Part shown: positions 31,500-42,162 of the stretch, in pieces | Numbering within the stretch: the first letter of the stretch is position 1 | Layout: every line of letters starts with the position of its first letter | Source: Phytophthora hibernalis | Taxonomy: Eukaryota; Oomycota; Peronosporomycetes; Peronosporales; Peronosporaceae | Direction of reading: 5' to 3' | DNA length: 64,000 nucleotides | Assembly: GCA_012656075.1 (NCBI GenBank) | Contig: JAAKBF010000037.1 | Location: 62,001 to 126,000 of the forward strand | The notes under the pieces: model-generated | The model's database searches: none | Told to the model about the DNA's origin: nothing | The model's input: the letters and a program-made list of their open reading frames with translations, nothing else | Made by a program: the position numbers and the translations under genes

Positions 31500-32100
31500 T
31501 AACCCCTCGAATAGGATAGCTCCGGGCATCATTTGAAAAATCATCATAGGTGGTAGGAGGTGCGGCGCTAGCGCCTCCACTGATCCGCACAACCATCGTC
31601 ATCCCTTCACCCCCTGAAACAACGTCGGCGTACGTCACTTTATTCTCCCCACCAAAGCCCAATGTCTTGCTGTTATCGAAGTCGACAACGAAATGGGTCT
31701 CATCGATATTTTCCATTGTGTTCTCGTCGTAGATACCGCACTCAAAACCACGCTGCAACTCACCCAAGTGCGATGCAACTTGCTTCTCGATATCTGCAAT
31801 ATTCTCAGCACTCAGCTGCCGTTTTTGCTTTGAACACGTAAGACGATGTTGTGATTCTCCATAAAGGTTTGGACCCATCTCGCACTTATTTTTGTACCAG
31901 CTCAGCTCCTCGTTCATCCGCCTTTGGTGCGTCAGGATCGTTTAAAAGCCTTTGAGCAACCTGGCGAAGCAGCGACGAATCAAACTTCAAACCCAGTTTC
32001 CTCAAACGATCAAACTCACTGAGCAGTTTTGGGTATATCCAATTCACACATGGACTTCGTCGGCGACCACGTCCTGTCAGCGCTTTCCTGTTGACGCGTT
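31500..32100 (-). pseudogene. Pogo-like DDE transposase, N-terminal half
   Basis: Upstream is a DNA-binding region: GRGRRRSPCVNWIYPKLLSEF and LKFDSSLLRQVAQRLL (about 31,930-32,060), then after a one-base shift near 31,918 ELSWYKNKCEMGPN, followed by the catalytic strand IYDENTMENIDETHFVVDFDN (first Asp) with VVSGGEGMTMVVRISGG, and SYPIRG at the insertion point. The family match is to the same transposase type as 28,189-28,931. The true start is not found; a stop lies upstream near 32,115. Confidence 0.75.
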
Positions 32101-32261
32101 TTCTTCAGTTATATCTTAATATGATAAGCCCACAGACCCTCGTGATGGTTAGGCGAGCTGATCACACTTTTTCCATCACGCTATGGCTTTGGTGAGATTA
32201 GAATTTCGTGTAGCTGAGTTGAACACGTCTGGAAACTCATCGACTGCTCGTGCGAACATGT

Positions 32262-32662
32262 TCATGTTTTCCTCTCTCTCTCAAACATCCACAAAACAAC
32301 ACGTCGTCGCTGTTGAATTGTGCTGACGTGCTGAGCGGAACGTGATGACGAACAAGATGGGCCCTGAATCACATCGACAGCATTTGTAGACGAACTGATC
32401 GTGACGTCGTCACGATCCGGATCCTTGTCGTTGTCTGAGTCCTCGCTGCCGATAATGGACTCGTTCATGCTGCCCTGTCGAGCCATAACCTGTACAATGG
32501 GAGTAGCTGCAACTCGGGGCTCCTTCCCAGTGTCACAGTCTGGGCAAAGAATATGCTGTCCATAGCCTTCCTGCCCAACTGGCTTGCCGCAGAAGGGATG
32601 CATAAGGTCAAAGCTTGACGGTTATAGGTGAACCGGGCCAACTTCACCGCCTCAACCCCCAC
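32262..32662 (-). pseudogene. Cys-pair (zinc-ribbon-like) fragment
   Basis: The minus strand gives CGKPVGQEGYGQHILCPDCD, with paired Cys and a His that could bind zinc, followed by an Asp/Ser-rich stretch (SEDSDNDKDPDRDDV). It lies upstream of the pogo-like transposase on the same strand and may be part of the same or a neighbouring element. No family was recognised. Confidence 0.35.
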
Positions 32663-32904
32663 AAGGAGCGATAAGCTTGGCTGTAGAGCTCATTGATGGC
32701 GACAAGGAGCGAAGGAGTTTTGCTGAGTGGTTTTGGAAATGATCACATAGCAGGAGTTGATGGGACGCTGTTTGATTAAATTTGTAAGTTAGTTATTCTG
32801 AATGTGGCTAAAAAAACGTTGCTTTCTAGTGAGCCGCGTTGAGGGTAAGTGGATAATCCACTTTTTCTAGTGACCTGTCCTTTGCATCACCGGTGTAAAA
32901 GGCG

Positions 32905-32996
32905 AGCACTATCGGTTGCTACGGGGGACTCGAACCCACGCAGAGACAGCAGACCGGGCCAGCCTTGTCCACTGCGCTAGTTGAGTGCCCGATTAT
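32905..32996 (-). repeat. tRNA-like relic or tRNA-derived SINE head
   Basis: On the minus strand a pol III A box (TAGCGCAGTGG, 32,969-32,979) precedes a B box (GGTTCGAGTCC, 32,926-32,936) at tRNA-like spacing. The T loop TTCGAGT is canonical, but the acceptor arms do not pair as in a working tRNA and the T stem has a mismatch. An outer pairing CGGGCACT/AGTGCTCG (7 of 8) brackets the unit. This fits a tRNA-derived SINE or decayed tRNA better than a functional gene. Confidence 0.6.
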
Positions 32997-33059
32997 CTCA
33001 ACACATACTATTTATAAATCGGCTGATCTCTTGCTCACCGTAAAACGTCTCACGATATT

Positions 33060-34090
33060 TTAGTGAGACTAATAACGAACTCATACTATTTAATCGCACA
33101 GACTAATAAATACGGTACCCACTGTACCAAAATGGAAGATGCCGTCATTAGACAGCATGCCCACCCGAATACCGTATTTCACTGCCTACATGGGTTCTTT
33201 TGTCTTGGGTTTCCGCGCAAAGAGCTTGCCCGGATCTATTCGAAGTCTGTAACGACAACTGGACTAACGTGTATGAGAGCACGGGGACTTATCAACGGGT
33301 TGACCCAAGCACTATCCGAAAGTTTAAAGCGGCTCACCAGCAGTGGTTATGCGACTTCTACGCAGACCACCCGCTGGCTTACCTTGATGAGGCTCAAGAT
33401 GCGTTCATGCGTGCCCATCACATGATGATTTCTTCTTCATCAGTCTGGAGACTCATTCATGACGCGGGACGGACAAGAAAAGTACTCGAATGACGAGCAA
33501 TGCACGTCAAAGAGCAGGATGGTTTTGATTTGTGGACGAACTTGCTCACATCAACTGGTGCCACAGTAATTTAGTTTTTCTTGACGAAGTGTCATTTGAC
33601 AACTGTGGCATGATCCGCAAACGTGGGTTCTCGCTTAAAGGGCAGACGATCGCAATTCGGGGCGATTTTCAGCGTAAGCCGACAATTCCCGTGCTGGTGT
33701 TTATGGGGGTGACTGGCATCATAGACGCTTACAACACACAAGGAACGTTTGATAGAGTGGAGTTCTTTCGATGCTGCCGCGACTTTGCTTACTCTGCGCG
33801 AGGAAAGGCAATTTTCTGGATACAATTCCGTTTGGATTTTGGATGGCGCTTCGATCCACCGAGATCCTGATATAATTCATTTTCTGCGCAGCATCGGAGT
33901 TGTCCCAATATTTCTATCTGCGTACTATCCATTCTTTAATCCAATCGAGTTCATGTTTGGATATGTCAAGAAATGCTTCCAGCGTCATTACGTGGAGTCG
34001 TCCGGCAGAGATCTGCTACCTTTCGTCATGGAGACATTCAGTCGCTTTGATAGTTTCAGTATGTCGAAGGTCATTGATCATTGCGGATGA
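33060..34090 (+). pseudogene. Tc1/mariner-type (DD34E) transposase, broken
   Basis: Three overlapping frames make one protein: an HTH-like N part (FPRKELARIYSKSV, then VYESTGTYQRVDPSTIRKF), then LVFLDEVSFDNCGMIRKRGF with the first catalytic Asp, and VWILDGASIHRDPDII ... FFNPIEFMFGYVKK. The last Asp and Glu are separated by 34 residues, the Tc1 pattern. Frame breaks near 33,250, 33,490 and 33,820 and a stop at 33,492 disable it. Flanking terminal repeats were not identified. Confidence 0.8.
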
Positions 34091-34383
34091 AAGGTTCAGG
34101 CCATTTCGACCCGACCGGGCCAATGTCGAAGGAGTCGCGGCAAAACCCAAGATTAGCGAGCAGCACAGAACACATTAAGGAAGAAGTTGACGTGAATTTA
34201 GGACTTTTGGCGAGACAAATGGATGAGACTGAAATCTAACGCTATTAAACGCTTTTGGTTCAGAAGTTATTCTTCATGCTCAGTATCGGCCACGTTCTCC
34301 ATTGATGGTACTGGATCGGTCACATCGGTCGCTGGCGGAAGAGGAATTTCTTCGCCGAAGCCCTCAAGTGTATCTCTGCGGGC

Positions 34384-35275
34384 TTATAATGCATTCTCCA
34401 GGTTGTCTAAGCGACGTCCGAATGCCTCCCAATTGTTCTTAAGTTGGCGGTTGTCCGCAATTGCACCGTTAACGATATCAAGTGCTAATCGAGCGGATCT
34501 GGGCAGATTGGCCAGATGTAGTTCGACTTTCACATCAGCCGCTCGAAGTAAACGCTCGATAGTGGCGGTTGGAGGATGTTGTACATCTACTTCCCAGGTT
34601 GAACAATCCAAGTTTCACATAACCTTATTCGCCCACATGCGCCAGACCATAGCGCTCCCTAGATACGTTTCCCCAAATCTCTTGCAGCCTCGCCACTACC
34701 TCTTGAATCGAGGCTTCGGCAGCAGCACCGGAACGATCAGTGTGCTGAGGACGTATGCGAGCATCCATCAATTCTTCTAGGGATCGGACATTCGGAATGC
34801 CAAGGCCGTATTCATAGATCAGCAATATGACTGTATCATGCCGACGCGCGACCAGCCATCGGTTCCAGGCTACCTCCGACTTTGTCGTTGGGACGAGATG
34901 AGAGTTCCACTTGAATTGCATCGACCTGTACCACGCCGCCTCCGTGTGGTCTGCAATTGACCAAACATTGTCCTGCTTTACCGACAGTCCCCTCACTTGG
35001 CAGCTAAATCGTTCCCATAGCTTATGTATGATGTCTCTGAACGTGGCTCCATTAGCAGCAAAGACCTCAAGCATTATGGCCGAAGTGTCCCGACTTCTGA
35101 CGGTGCCTTTCATGAGAGGCTGCACCAGGAGCTGCAGTCGGTGCTGATTCGCTTCGTCATGCTCTGTATTTGCTGGCGAAGCATCAAGCGAAACTCGAGC
35201 TTGTCGATGGACCGCTGGTGCTGATGGTGACAGTGGTTGAGGCGGCGTTCGCTCGCGCAGCGGATACGGCGACAC
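34384..35275 (-). CDS. Hypothetical protein, unknown
   Basis: A 216-codon minus-strand frame (35,275-34,625) starts MSPYPLRERTPPQPLSPS, a Pro/Ser tail, then a globular part with GATFRDIIHKLWERFSCQVR and NRWLVARRHDTVILLIYEYG. Just downstream another minus frame (34,611-34,384) has TIERLLRAADVKVELHLANL and may be its continuation after a stop or short gap. No known domain is recognised. It sits among transposon relics, so it may be transposon-derived. A Ser/Ala-rich minus frame at 35,184-35,429 could be an upstream part. Confidence 0.4.
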
Positions 35276-36471
35276 ACGAGTCGTCGGAGACGGCGTTCAC
35301 CGTGGCGTCATTTGCACGACCCTGCGACGCCGGCTTGATGGCGGTGACTCGCGCGTACTTGATGCCTCGCCTCCTGGCTGCTGCTGGTAGCTGCCGTAAC
35401 AGCACTGATGAATTCTCCATCGCCGACAACCATATTGCCTCCTCTAATTGGCTGCTGGCTGGGTGCTATCTGACCTGTGTTGTGCACATATATATCTCTA
35501 AACACCTGGAATATGCAATTAGACAGGCCTGTGGGATAGCCTGCGCGTTGATTCCATGAACCGCGCAAGGAAATTTTGAGTAGAAAGCACAATATCACTT
35601 TGGAAATTGGTCTGCCTGTTCACAATGTGAACTTCACATAGGTCTGACACCACAGGTTACGAAGTGTCAAGTCGCAGTAAGAAGTAGAGGAGATGAAAGG
35701 CTTCGAAATGGCATAACTGCTGATGAAATTGATAATTTATGTCGACCATGGCTTCATGTAGGTTCATTTTATGTGTCAAATCCTTCTTTTATGGTGCATT
35801 TGTACATTTCTGATTGCGATACATGCAATTTCTTCACAGACACCCTCGTATAATAGATGCCATTTTCAGCACCGCAATGCTTTAGAACTAGGGCAGCAAT
35901 GTAAACAGGTCAGTGTTAGATGCACAAAGAGTGTGTGTGCCTTCGTACGTAAAGGAGTATAAAGGCCACCCAGGTGTCACTATTGTCATGTCCGCCTTGG
36001 ACAAAGACACAAATGTCACAAAAGACACAAGCCCGGAATAAATTACACGGATAAATTTCAAAAATGTCAGCTGTTGGGTGGCTGAAAGGCGGCGATGGGG
36101 GTTATATTGTGTGTGACCCAGGACATATAGTGTCATGTTGGTCGAATGTGTGACTGAAAATCGTTTCAGGTTGCTCGAATATACGTCTGAGTTAGGGACA
36201 TGCGGGAAGAACTAATCAGACCAAACTAGATGCTACCTGCAACAGGGTGATGTTCTACATCTACGTGCTATGTGGGAAGTACTGCACGATGATAGCGACA
36301 ACAGGGTGGTGTCTTACAGGTACAAACGTATTAAAAAATCACTAAAATTTTAATAATTTTACACATAATGTTAGCGACTTCCTCTTTATTTTGAACACGT
36401 GCATTAAATGTAATGAAAAATTATGAATTTCTTTTAATACAGAATCGAATCTCGTAAAATTCTAACAATTG
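35276..36471. other. Intergenic stretch, no supported gene
   Basis: Apart from the possible upstream Ser/Ala-rich frame noted with the previous entry, only short frames without motifs occur. Positions 36,330-36,470 are very AT-rich and border LTR D. Confidence 0.45.
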
Positions 36472-37800
36472 TGTGTTTTGCAACACCACACAATTTCGTC
36501 AGACGTGGAATTCTACCTTGCAAGCACAACAATCGCCGAGCTAGGTCGGCATTGTTGGCCCTCGCTGAGTTATCTCCTAGCGATTCGGCCTTTCCGGGTC
36601 AGGTAGTGTCTCACTCTCGTGGAATGACAGGAAACCAGGCCAGCCAATCTTCCACAATCAGCCAAGTTCTGCTGACCACTGTACTTTATCCCGTGCCTCC
36701 ACCAATGGGTGGATATTGTTGTCTTGACCGAAGTTGTATGTATGAATAACCGTCAGACGGAGCGGCAAATTCAAAAGTGAGTGCCGTCCCCAGCTCTTCA
36801 ACCGGTTGGGTTCTCTTTTCCTTTGTTGGCCTTGGTTGCCACTCAATAACATCTCTTAATCTCAGTATACTTATAGTAATACCAAGTTCTAACCAATTGG
36901 CATCTGTTTCTAATTAAGATTAGACACCAGATTTGCTTACCAAAATTTGGTACTTAACCTTAACTACAACAGTGGACAACAGCGCGCGAGCGCTTTTACG
37001 GGTCGCCGAGGCAAAAGCTTCTCGACTGAAAGTGTTACGGCACCCGGGCTATCCGACGTATCTACTCGCTGAGTTCGGCAAGATTTCTTCTTAACGCGTA
37101 GCGAGACACGCCCTACCCCGGACGACCTATTCTCTTGGCGCTACAAGTCAAAACCCTACAAGCTATGCCTCTCGGGTATCAATGACAGGCATAATCCAGC
37201 CCGTGCAGGGACGTACCGGAGAGGTCTATACTTGTCGTAGAAAATTCTGCTCTGTTGGTTCTGTTATTATCTGAGGACCTGAAAGATCCTTTTCTTGGTT
37301 TCCTGCATATCCTATACAAATATCAAATGAAATGGAGTCGTTTCGAAGTCTCAGCCGAGTTCACCGGCTCTGAAATCCCGTGGATGCCCCTTGAGCTTAG
37401 CCGTTGTCCATTGGCGTGTGCCCATACAAGCTTCTACTATGCTGTGGTCGTTATAGATCTCGGTCGACCCTTGAACCGAGTTCCGCGTCTTTCTGGCGTC
37501 CGCGCCATCCTCCAGTCTGGTGCCGATCGTAGAGCTCGGCTATTGTCCGGATAATCGTATCCGGAAGATCCCCGAGTCAGTACCGGAAGCCACAGCCTCT
37601 TAAGGTTCCCACTGGGGCGTACTGTCGATCTCCGCTCCTTAGACTCGGCTCGGACCCCTTTACCGTACTCTTCCGGTCTTAAGACCGCGCTTTTGTGGGT
37701 ACAGCCGAGTCACTACCGTGCATCACCATTCCTATGGGTCCACCACGACTACCCAGTTAGGATGCGAGCCGGGCTGGTGAACGTAAAAACCTTGTTCAGT
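36472..37800 (-). repeat. LTR D (diverged LTR B), minus orientation; right end uncertain
   Basis: It starts TGTGTTTTGC at the left and shares long blocks with 23,082-23,932, including CTATGCCTCTCGGG and AATGAAATGGAGTCGTTTCG. It continues through ATAATCGTATCCGG where the other copy is cut. I could not place the U3 end; coding sequence of aORF4 begins at 37,850. It is interrupted by a 258-bp insertion (36,714-36,971). Confidence 0.65.
36714..36971. mobile_element. 258-bp insertion in LTR D with GTGGA direct repeats
   Basis: Compared with the LTR D at 23,082, extra sequence sits between two GTGGA copies (36,709-36,713 and 36,972-36,976), which fits a 5-bp target duplication. The ends, TATTGTTGTC and ACTACAACA, are weakly inverted. 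It could be a small solo LTR, TRIM or MITE; too short to code. Confidence 0.55.
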
Positions 37801-37849
37801 CGCTTTCCATCTTGTGTTAGACCACCGTTGGCAGTCGTCAAACTGCCCG

Positions 37850-39160
37850 ATGCCTCTCCCTGCACCGCCGTCGTCTTCGGTTCGTGTTATTCCTGGAGAT
37901 ATTGGGGAGGTGCGCGTACTGACTCGTTGTGTACTCCAGACTGTCACATTCTCTCTTCCTCCGACCATGTTTGTGACCTCAACGAGATGAGGATCCGTCC
38001 GCCGAGTCGGGGGTTAGTGGGCCCAGCGGTTCTGGGGTCACCAGTGGTCGGGACAACTCGGCCATTGATCTGACAACTTCCCAGGAGACTGGTCCTGATT
38101 CTGAGCTACCCTCTTGCACGCATTCATTCTCCTCGTTTGTCGAGTCCGCCAGGCGACACCACTTCGAACGCTATACATCAGTCGGACTCGGCAGAACGAG
38201 TGAGCCTTGCTTCTCTCAAGACTCTTCTACACGAGGTGATGACTCAACGTCGGGCTGAGAACGCCGAGTTAGCTCGGCTGATTGGATTTGGGCTAACTCG
38301 CCCTCCTGAGCTATCGAACCGCATCCACCGCCACGCCGTGCTTAATTCTCGAAGTACTTAGCATATATTGGACGCGCTACACGACGATTGGTAGCTCGCG
38401 GATCAATCGGTGGCGGTAGCCGAGCTTCAAGTCGATCTTCATGCATCCAGTACGATGAATGCTGCTTTGACTCGACAGCTGGACTCGGCTGCAGTCTTGA
38501 AGGTTCAGTTGGAATCTCAGCTTAAGGTAGCGCAGAAGGAGCGTGACGTCTGGAAAGTCGAGGTTCCCAAATCCACCTCTCTATTGGCTTCACTTCGCAA
38601 AACTCTAGCTAAGTTGACTGCAGCTCTTAACCAAGTGAAGCAGTCTCAACAAGCCGAAGTCGACTCGGCTTTTTCTCACGTGGCCGATTTCAAGCAACAA
38701 GTCACGGATCGAGATAAGCAGATCGAGTTGCTTCAGACGGCTATTGCCGACAAGGACGCAGCTTTCTCCATACCCCAGGGATTTCTTCAAAGAATTTTCA
38801 ACAGCTCCAAGAGTCGGCTCGAGCATTGTGTGATGGTAACACCAAACCTCTCCACTTTGAGCGGGCAGTAATCGCCGACCACCGCGCTGTCATCCTTCGT
38901 CAGAAGCGAGTGATTCAGCGCCAAGGGTTCATTCCAATGCATGATCCACACATGGCGCTGCTGCTGCTGGCGGGGTGGAATCTCCGGGATTAGCTCCTGC
39001 CGACTTGCTTGTCAATGCTCGTCTTTACCGGTTATTAGCCGAGAAGTTTCCGGAGGTATCTGTCATTCCTGGATGTGAGACTCGGGCCGTCGAGTTAATC
39101 TTACGTCCTCGCAGTGTCGCACCCCTCGGCTCCCACAGCTTCTCGCGCGTCGCGAGGTTT
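37850..39160 (+). pseudogene. Antisense coiled-coil ORF, copy 4 (aORF4), truncated
   Basis: A short first exon (37,850-37,909, MPLPAPPSSSVRVIPGDIGE) ends at a possible GT donor; an 82-bp intron (37,910-37,991) joins to a Ser/Thr-rich exon with SAIDLTTSQETGPDSE. Then come LASLKTLLHEVMTQRRAENA (38,210), a coiled coil (38,410-38,800; FKQQVTDRDKQIELLQTAI) and the conserved block ILRQKRVIQRQGF, MHDPHMA and NARLYRLLAEKFP (38,895-39,050), shared with copies 1-3. Frames shift near 38,360, 38,830 and 38,970. At about 39,160 it is fused to RNase H of Gypsy A2, which is read from the other strand. LTR D to its left is opposite in sense. Confidence 0.6.
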
Positions 39161-40110
39161 ACTGTGGTGGTCTCGAGGTAAGCACTCGCAGCCGTCACTA
39201 CCGTCCATTCCGGTAATTTCCATAATATCCATGAGCAACTACCATACCCGCCATTCTTCTCCGTCCTGGCTGAGCCATCAAAAGACATCACCAAGCCATT
39301 GTAAGGCCTCGGTAGGCATACGTATAGCAAGTCCATTCGAGCAGTCGGTGATCCCCGTGACAGTGGGGTCACCGGCGCTAACGAGTCTTCGAGTTCAACA
39401 AAGCTGGTAAGCCCAGCTTGTAGTAGTTGGGCAAAAGCACAATCGCGTTCCTTGACTCGGTAGACCTTCGGGTGCCACGGTGACAACATGACCGCGAAGT
39501 GGGTCGTACGACCGAACAATGTCTTCGACTTATGCACCCACTCCAGTGTCGAGAACCGTGTGTAGACATGGATAGTCCGCCCGACCAGTTGGGTGTAACA
39601 CACTTTCAACAGTAACAGCAAAGCCAACACCTCCTTCTCGGCCGGGTGGTAATTCATCTCGCCGTCTTTCAATACGCGGCCGCAGAACCGCACAGGGTGT
39701 AATTTGTCGTCGTGGTACAGCATCACAGTGGAACTCAGAGACCACTCATTAGCAAATAACGTCACGTGCACCTCTTTGGCTCGGTCGAAGTGCCGTAGTA
39801 TCGGCGCGTCTGCCACCTTCTGTTGTAGTACCGCGAAACTTCGGTGAGCCGCGGATGGGATCCCCTCCGGTGTAAAGTCCTCATCCTTGAGTTGGTACAG
39901 GGCAGCCCCGTAGACTGCAAAGTCTTGCATGAATCTGCTGTAATAGTTCAACGCACCGAGGAATGACTGCATGTCTTTCTTCGATGACAGGGACAGCAGC
40001 TCCGTCACTACCTTCAACTTCTTCGGATCGGCCCGAATCCCGTCGGCCGACACTTCATGCGACAGAAAATCCACTCGGCCTTGTACAAAAATGCTCTTCG
40101 TGAAACTCAA
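39160..40110 (-). pseudogene. Gypsy A2 pol: RT thumb, retroviral RNase H and start of second RNase H
   Basis: From the right: connection FLSHEVSADGIRADPKKLK with FLGALNYYSRFMQDFA; first RNase H with HVTLFANEWSLSSTVMLYHDD, where the usual catalytic Asp (as in TDAS) is replaced by Asn, then NYHPAEKEVLALLLLLK with the catalytic Glu; then a second RNase H, GLVMSFDGSARTEKNGGYGS, cut after ASAYLETTTVNLA. The first domain looks catalytically weakened and the second is of the plant/archaeal type. The open frame continues into foreign sequence (about 39,025), producing a chimeric C terminus that is not part of pol. Confidence 0.85.
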
Positions 40111-41969
40111 ACGTATTCGACACTCAGCGAACCGTTGAAGCAGGCGGTCTAGGGTGGCGAGACAAGAGTCAAACGTCTCGGAGCCGAAAAAATATCGTCC
40201 ACGAACGACCGCCGATCGAACACTGGCACCAACGAGGATTCATCTGCTTCCCTGTGGAGAACATATCCGCTACAGGGCTGTTCACCAGTTGGGTCACTGC
40301 GTCGAGCGTCACCGAGGACTCGCGGTCAGCCTCCAACTTGGTCGGAAAAGCTGTTAAAACCTCGGACAGCTGTGCAGAACCGTCGGTCACCCCTGTTCTT
40401 ACCGCTTCAACGGCTGCCTCAGCGGACCGCACCAACTCAGAGAACTGGTTCCAACCACCCTTGGGCTGGACGAACCCCATAGAGCGTTATCAATCATTCG
40501 TTGGTAAATCATCGGTGCGTTCTTCAGGCCAAACGGCATACGCAGCCACTCAAAGTGGCCGAGTGCACAAACGAAGGACGAGATTTTCCGAGCTCTCATC
40601 GTCATCATTATCGCCCAGAATCCGCTAGCTGCATCTAAGGAGCAGAACCACAGGTAGGCCTCCAGGTCAGTTAACAAATCGTCGACTAGCGGCATGGCAT
40701 ACTCCATAATCGCGGTGATTGCGTTCACCATCTTGTAATCGATGCACAGGCGAATATCGACGCCGTTACAATCACAATCGGGGATGCCCACGGGCTGTCC
40801 GATAACGCTACCAACCGAGCTTTCAGCAAGCCTTTCAGTAACTCGTATAGCTTCTTCAGGTGCTTCAGCGGTGTACGCCGAGTCCTCTGTTTAATCGGAG
40901 GGTGCCCCTGTACATCGATATCGCATACCACGCCATAGGCTGGCGGTGGCAGAGCGTTTCCGCTCGAAATCATGATCTGTTCATGCTTCTGTAACATGTT
41001 GATCAATGCTCGTTGTTGCTCGGACGTGGCCTTCGGGTTCGCTTCATTGGGTCCTGTATAATCGAAAACCGTCTCCGAGGCTTCGGTCAGGTCAGGGTGG
41101 AATGCCAGCTCATGTGCGTAATCGGTCAACTCGATTTCGTTTGCCACATGCTCGGCCACACCGCCGAGAGCATCGTCAATGTCAGCATCGGCCCCAGCGG
41201 AAACGCCAGTCGTAAGCGCTACAAACACCGACTCCAGACGTGGCTCCGAATCTTCGGTGAACACGGATTCCGGTGCCTCGCCTGTAATTACCTCGCCGTC
41301 ACCCCTGTCCGAGGATTCGGACGTGGTTGAATCCTCACATTCCTCGTTTTCAATGTCGATAGACATCCTGTCCGAGGTTACCAGAGTAACGGTTACTGTC
41401 GGATGGTCGTACCCACTCGGCTGTGTGTGGCACTCTTCAACGCTCTGTAGACGATCCATCCGATGCCCATCTTGGTGCGCTATCGGTCGGGAAAGAATCT
41501 TCCGAGGCGTCGAATATTCTCGTCGCTCGACTGCTGGTGGTTGACTGGCTAACCACTGCTCATACAGTTTGCTTTCACGCTTCAGTAATGTGTCATCCCG
41601 ACACTCGTCGTATGCCAGCACTTGCCATTCGTCGTACTTCGCCGATCGTAGCCTGGTGTAGCCACGCCCTTGTGGGAGATCGCCTCGTGGTACCCATAAT
41701 ACCACCGATTCGTGGTTGGAACAGTGAGCAACCCTCGGTGACACATTAGTCAGCCGGATAATCGCTGTTTGTCCCCGTTGAAACCTCGTCACTGTCGGCA
41801 CAAGATTCCCAATCCGGCGAATCCACACCTCGTGAGTGTTCAGAGGTGGACGTCGTCGAGGTAACTTGAACTCGTGCCACTCCCGTCCGGCGACTGACAA
41901 ATCCTCGGTCGGGCCACCGGCCACTTGCAGACCGTATACCGGAGCATCATCCTCGTTCTGGGATTTCAC
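40111..41969 (-). pseudogene. Gypsy A2 pol: protease tail, linker and reverse transcriptase
   Basis: A 414-codon frame (41,969-40,725) runs from the protease tail (VWIRRIGNLVPTVTRFQ) through an acidic linker (SSDRGDGEVITGEAPESVFT) into the RT entry PPIKQRTRRTPLKHLKK and SPWASPIVIV; the next frame (40,791-40,399) gives LCIDYKMVNAIT, SLDAASGFWAI and PFGLKNAPMIYQRMID. The catalytic box is FVDD at 40,194-40,205. Between NALWG and FVDD lie about 90 residues, a Ser/Ala/Glu-rich insert shared with A1. One-base shifts occur near 40,770, at the GGGG run at about 40,477, and near 40,190. Confidence 0.85.
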
Positions 41970-42162
41970 CAGGGGGCCATAACTTCATCCGGTAACCGGG
42001 CCGTACCATGGAACAGGTCTAACCGCACTCCGGCTGGTATCATGAAATCCGTTCCGAGGACTACATCGACTCCGGCGCTAAGATCCATAATCCACAACTC
42101 GAATTCATACACTCGCTCCCACCCGAGGGTGATCTTAACGAGTGCTCGGCAGCGCGTCTCCA

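Noticed and set aside
32905..32996. Functional tRNA gene
   Set aside because: The A and B boxes are present, but the acceptor arms do not pair and the T stem has a mismatch.
39025..39160. C-terminal extension of A2 RNase H frame
   Set aside because: After about 39,160 the frame reads the opposite strand of aORF4, a junction artefact.
40470..40485. Possible programmed -1 frameshift in RT at the GGGG run shared by A1 and A2
   Set aside because: The site TGGGGTT is not a canonical slippery heptamer, and similar one-base gaps in homopolymers occur all over the host genes, so sequence error is simpler.
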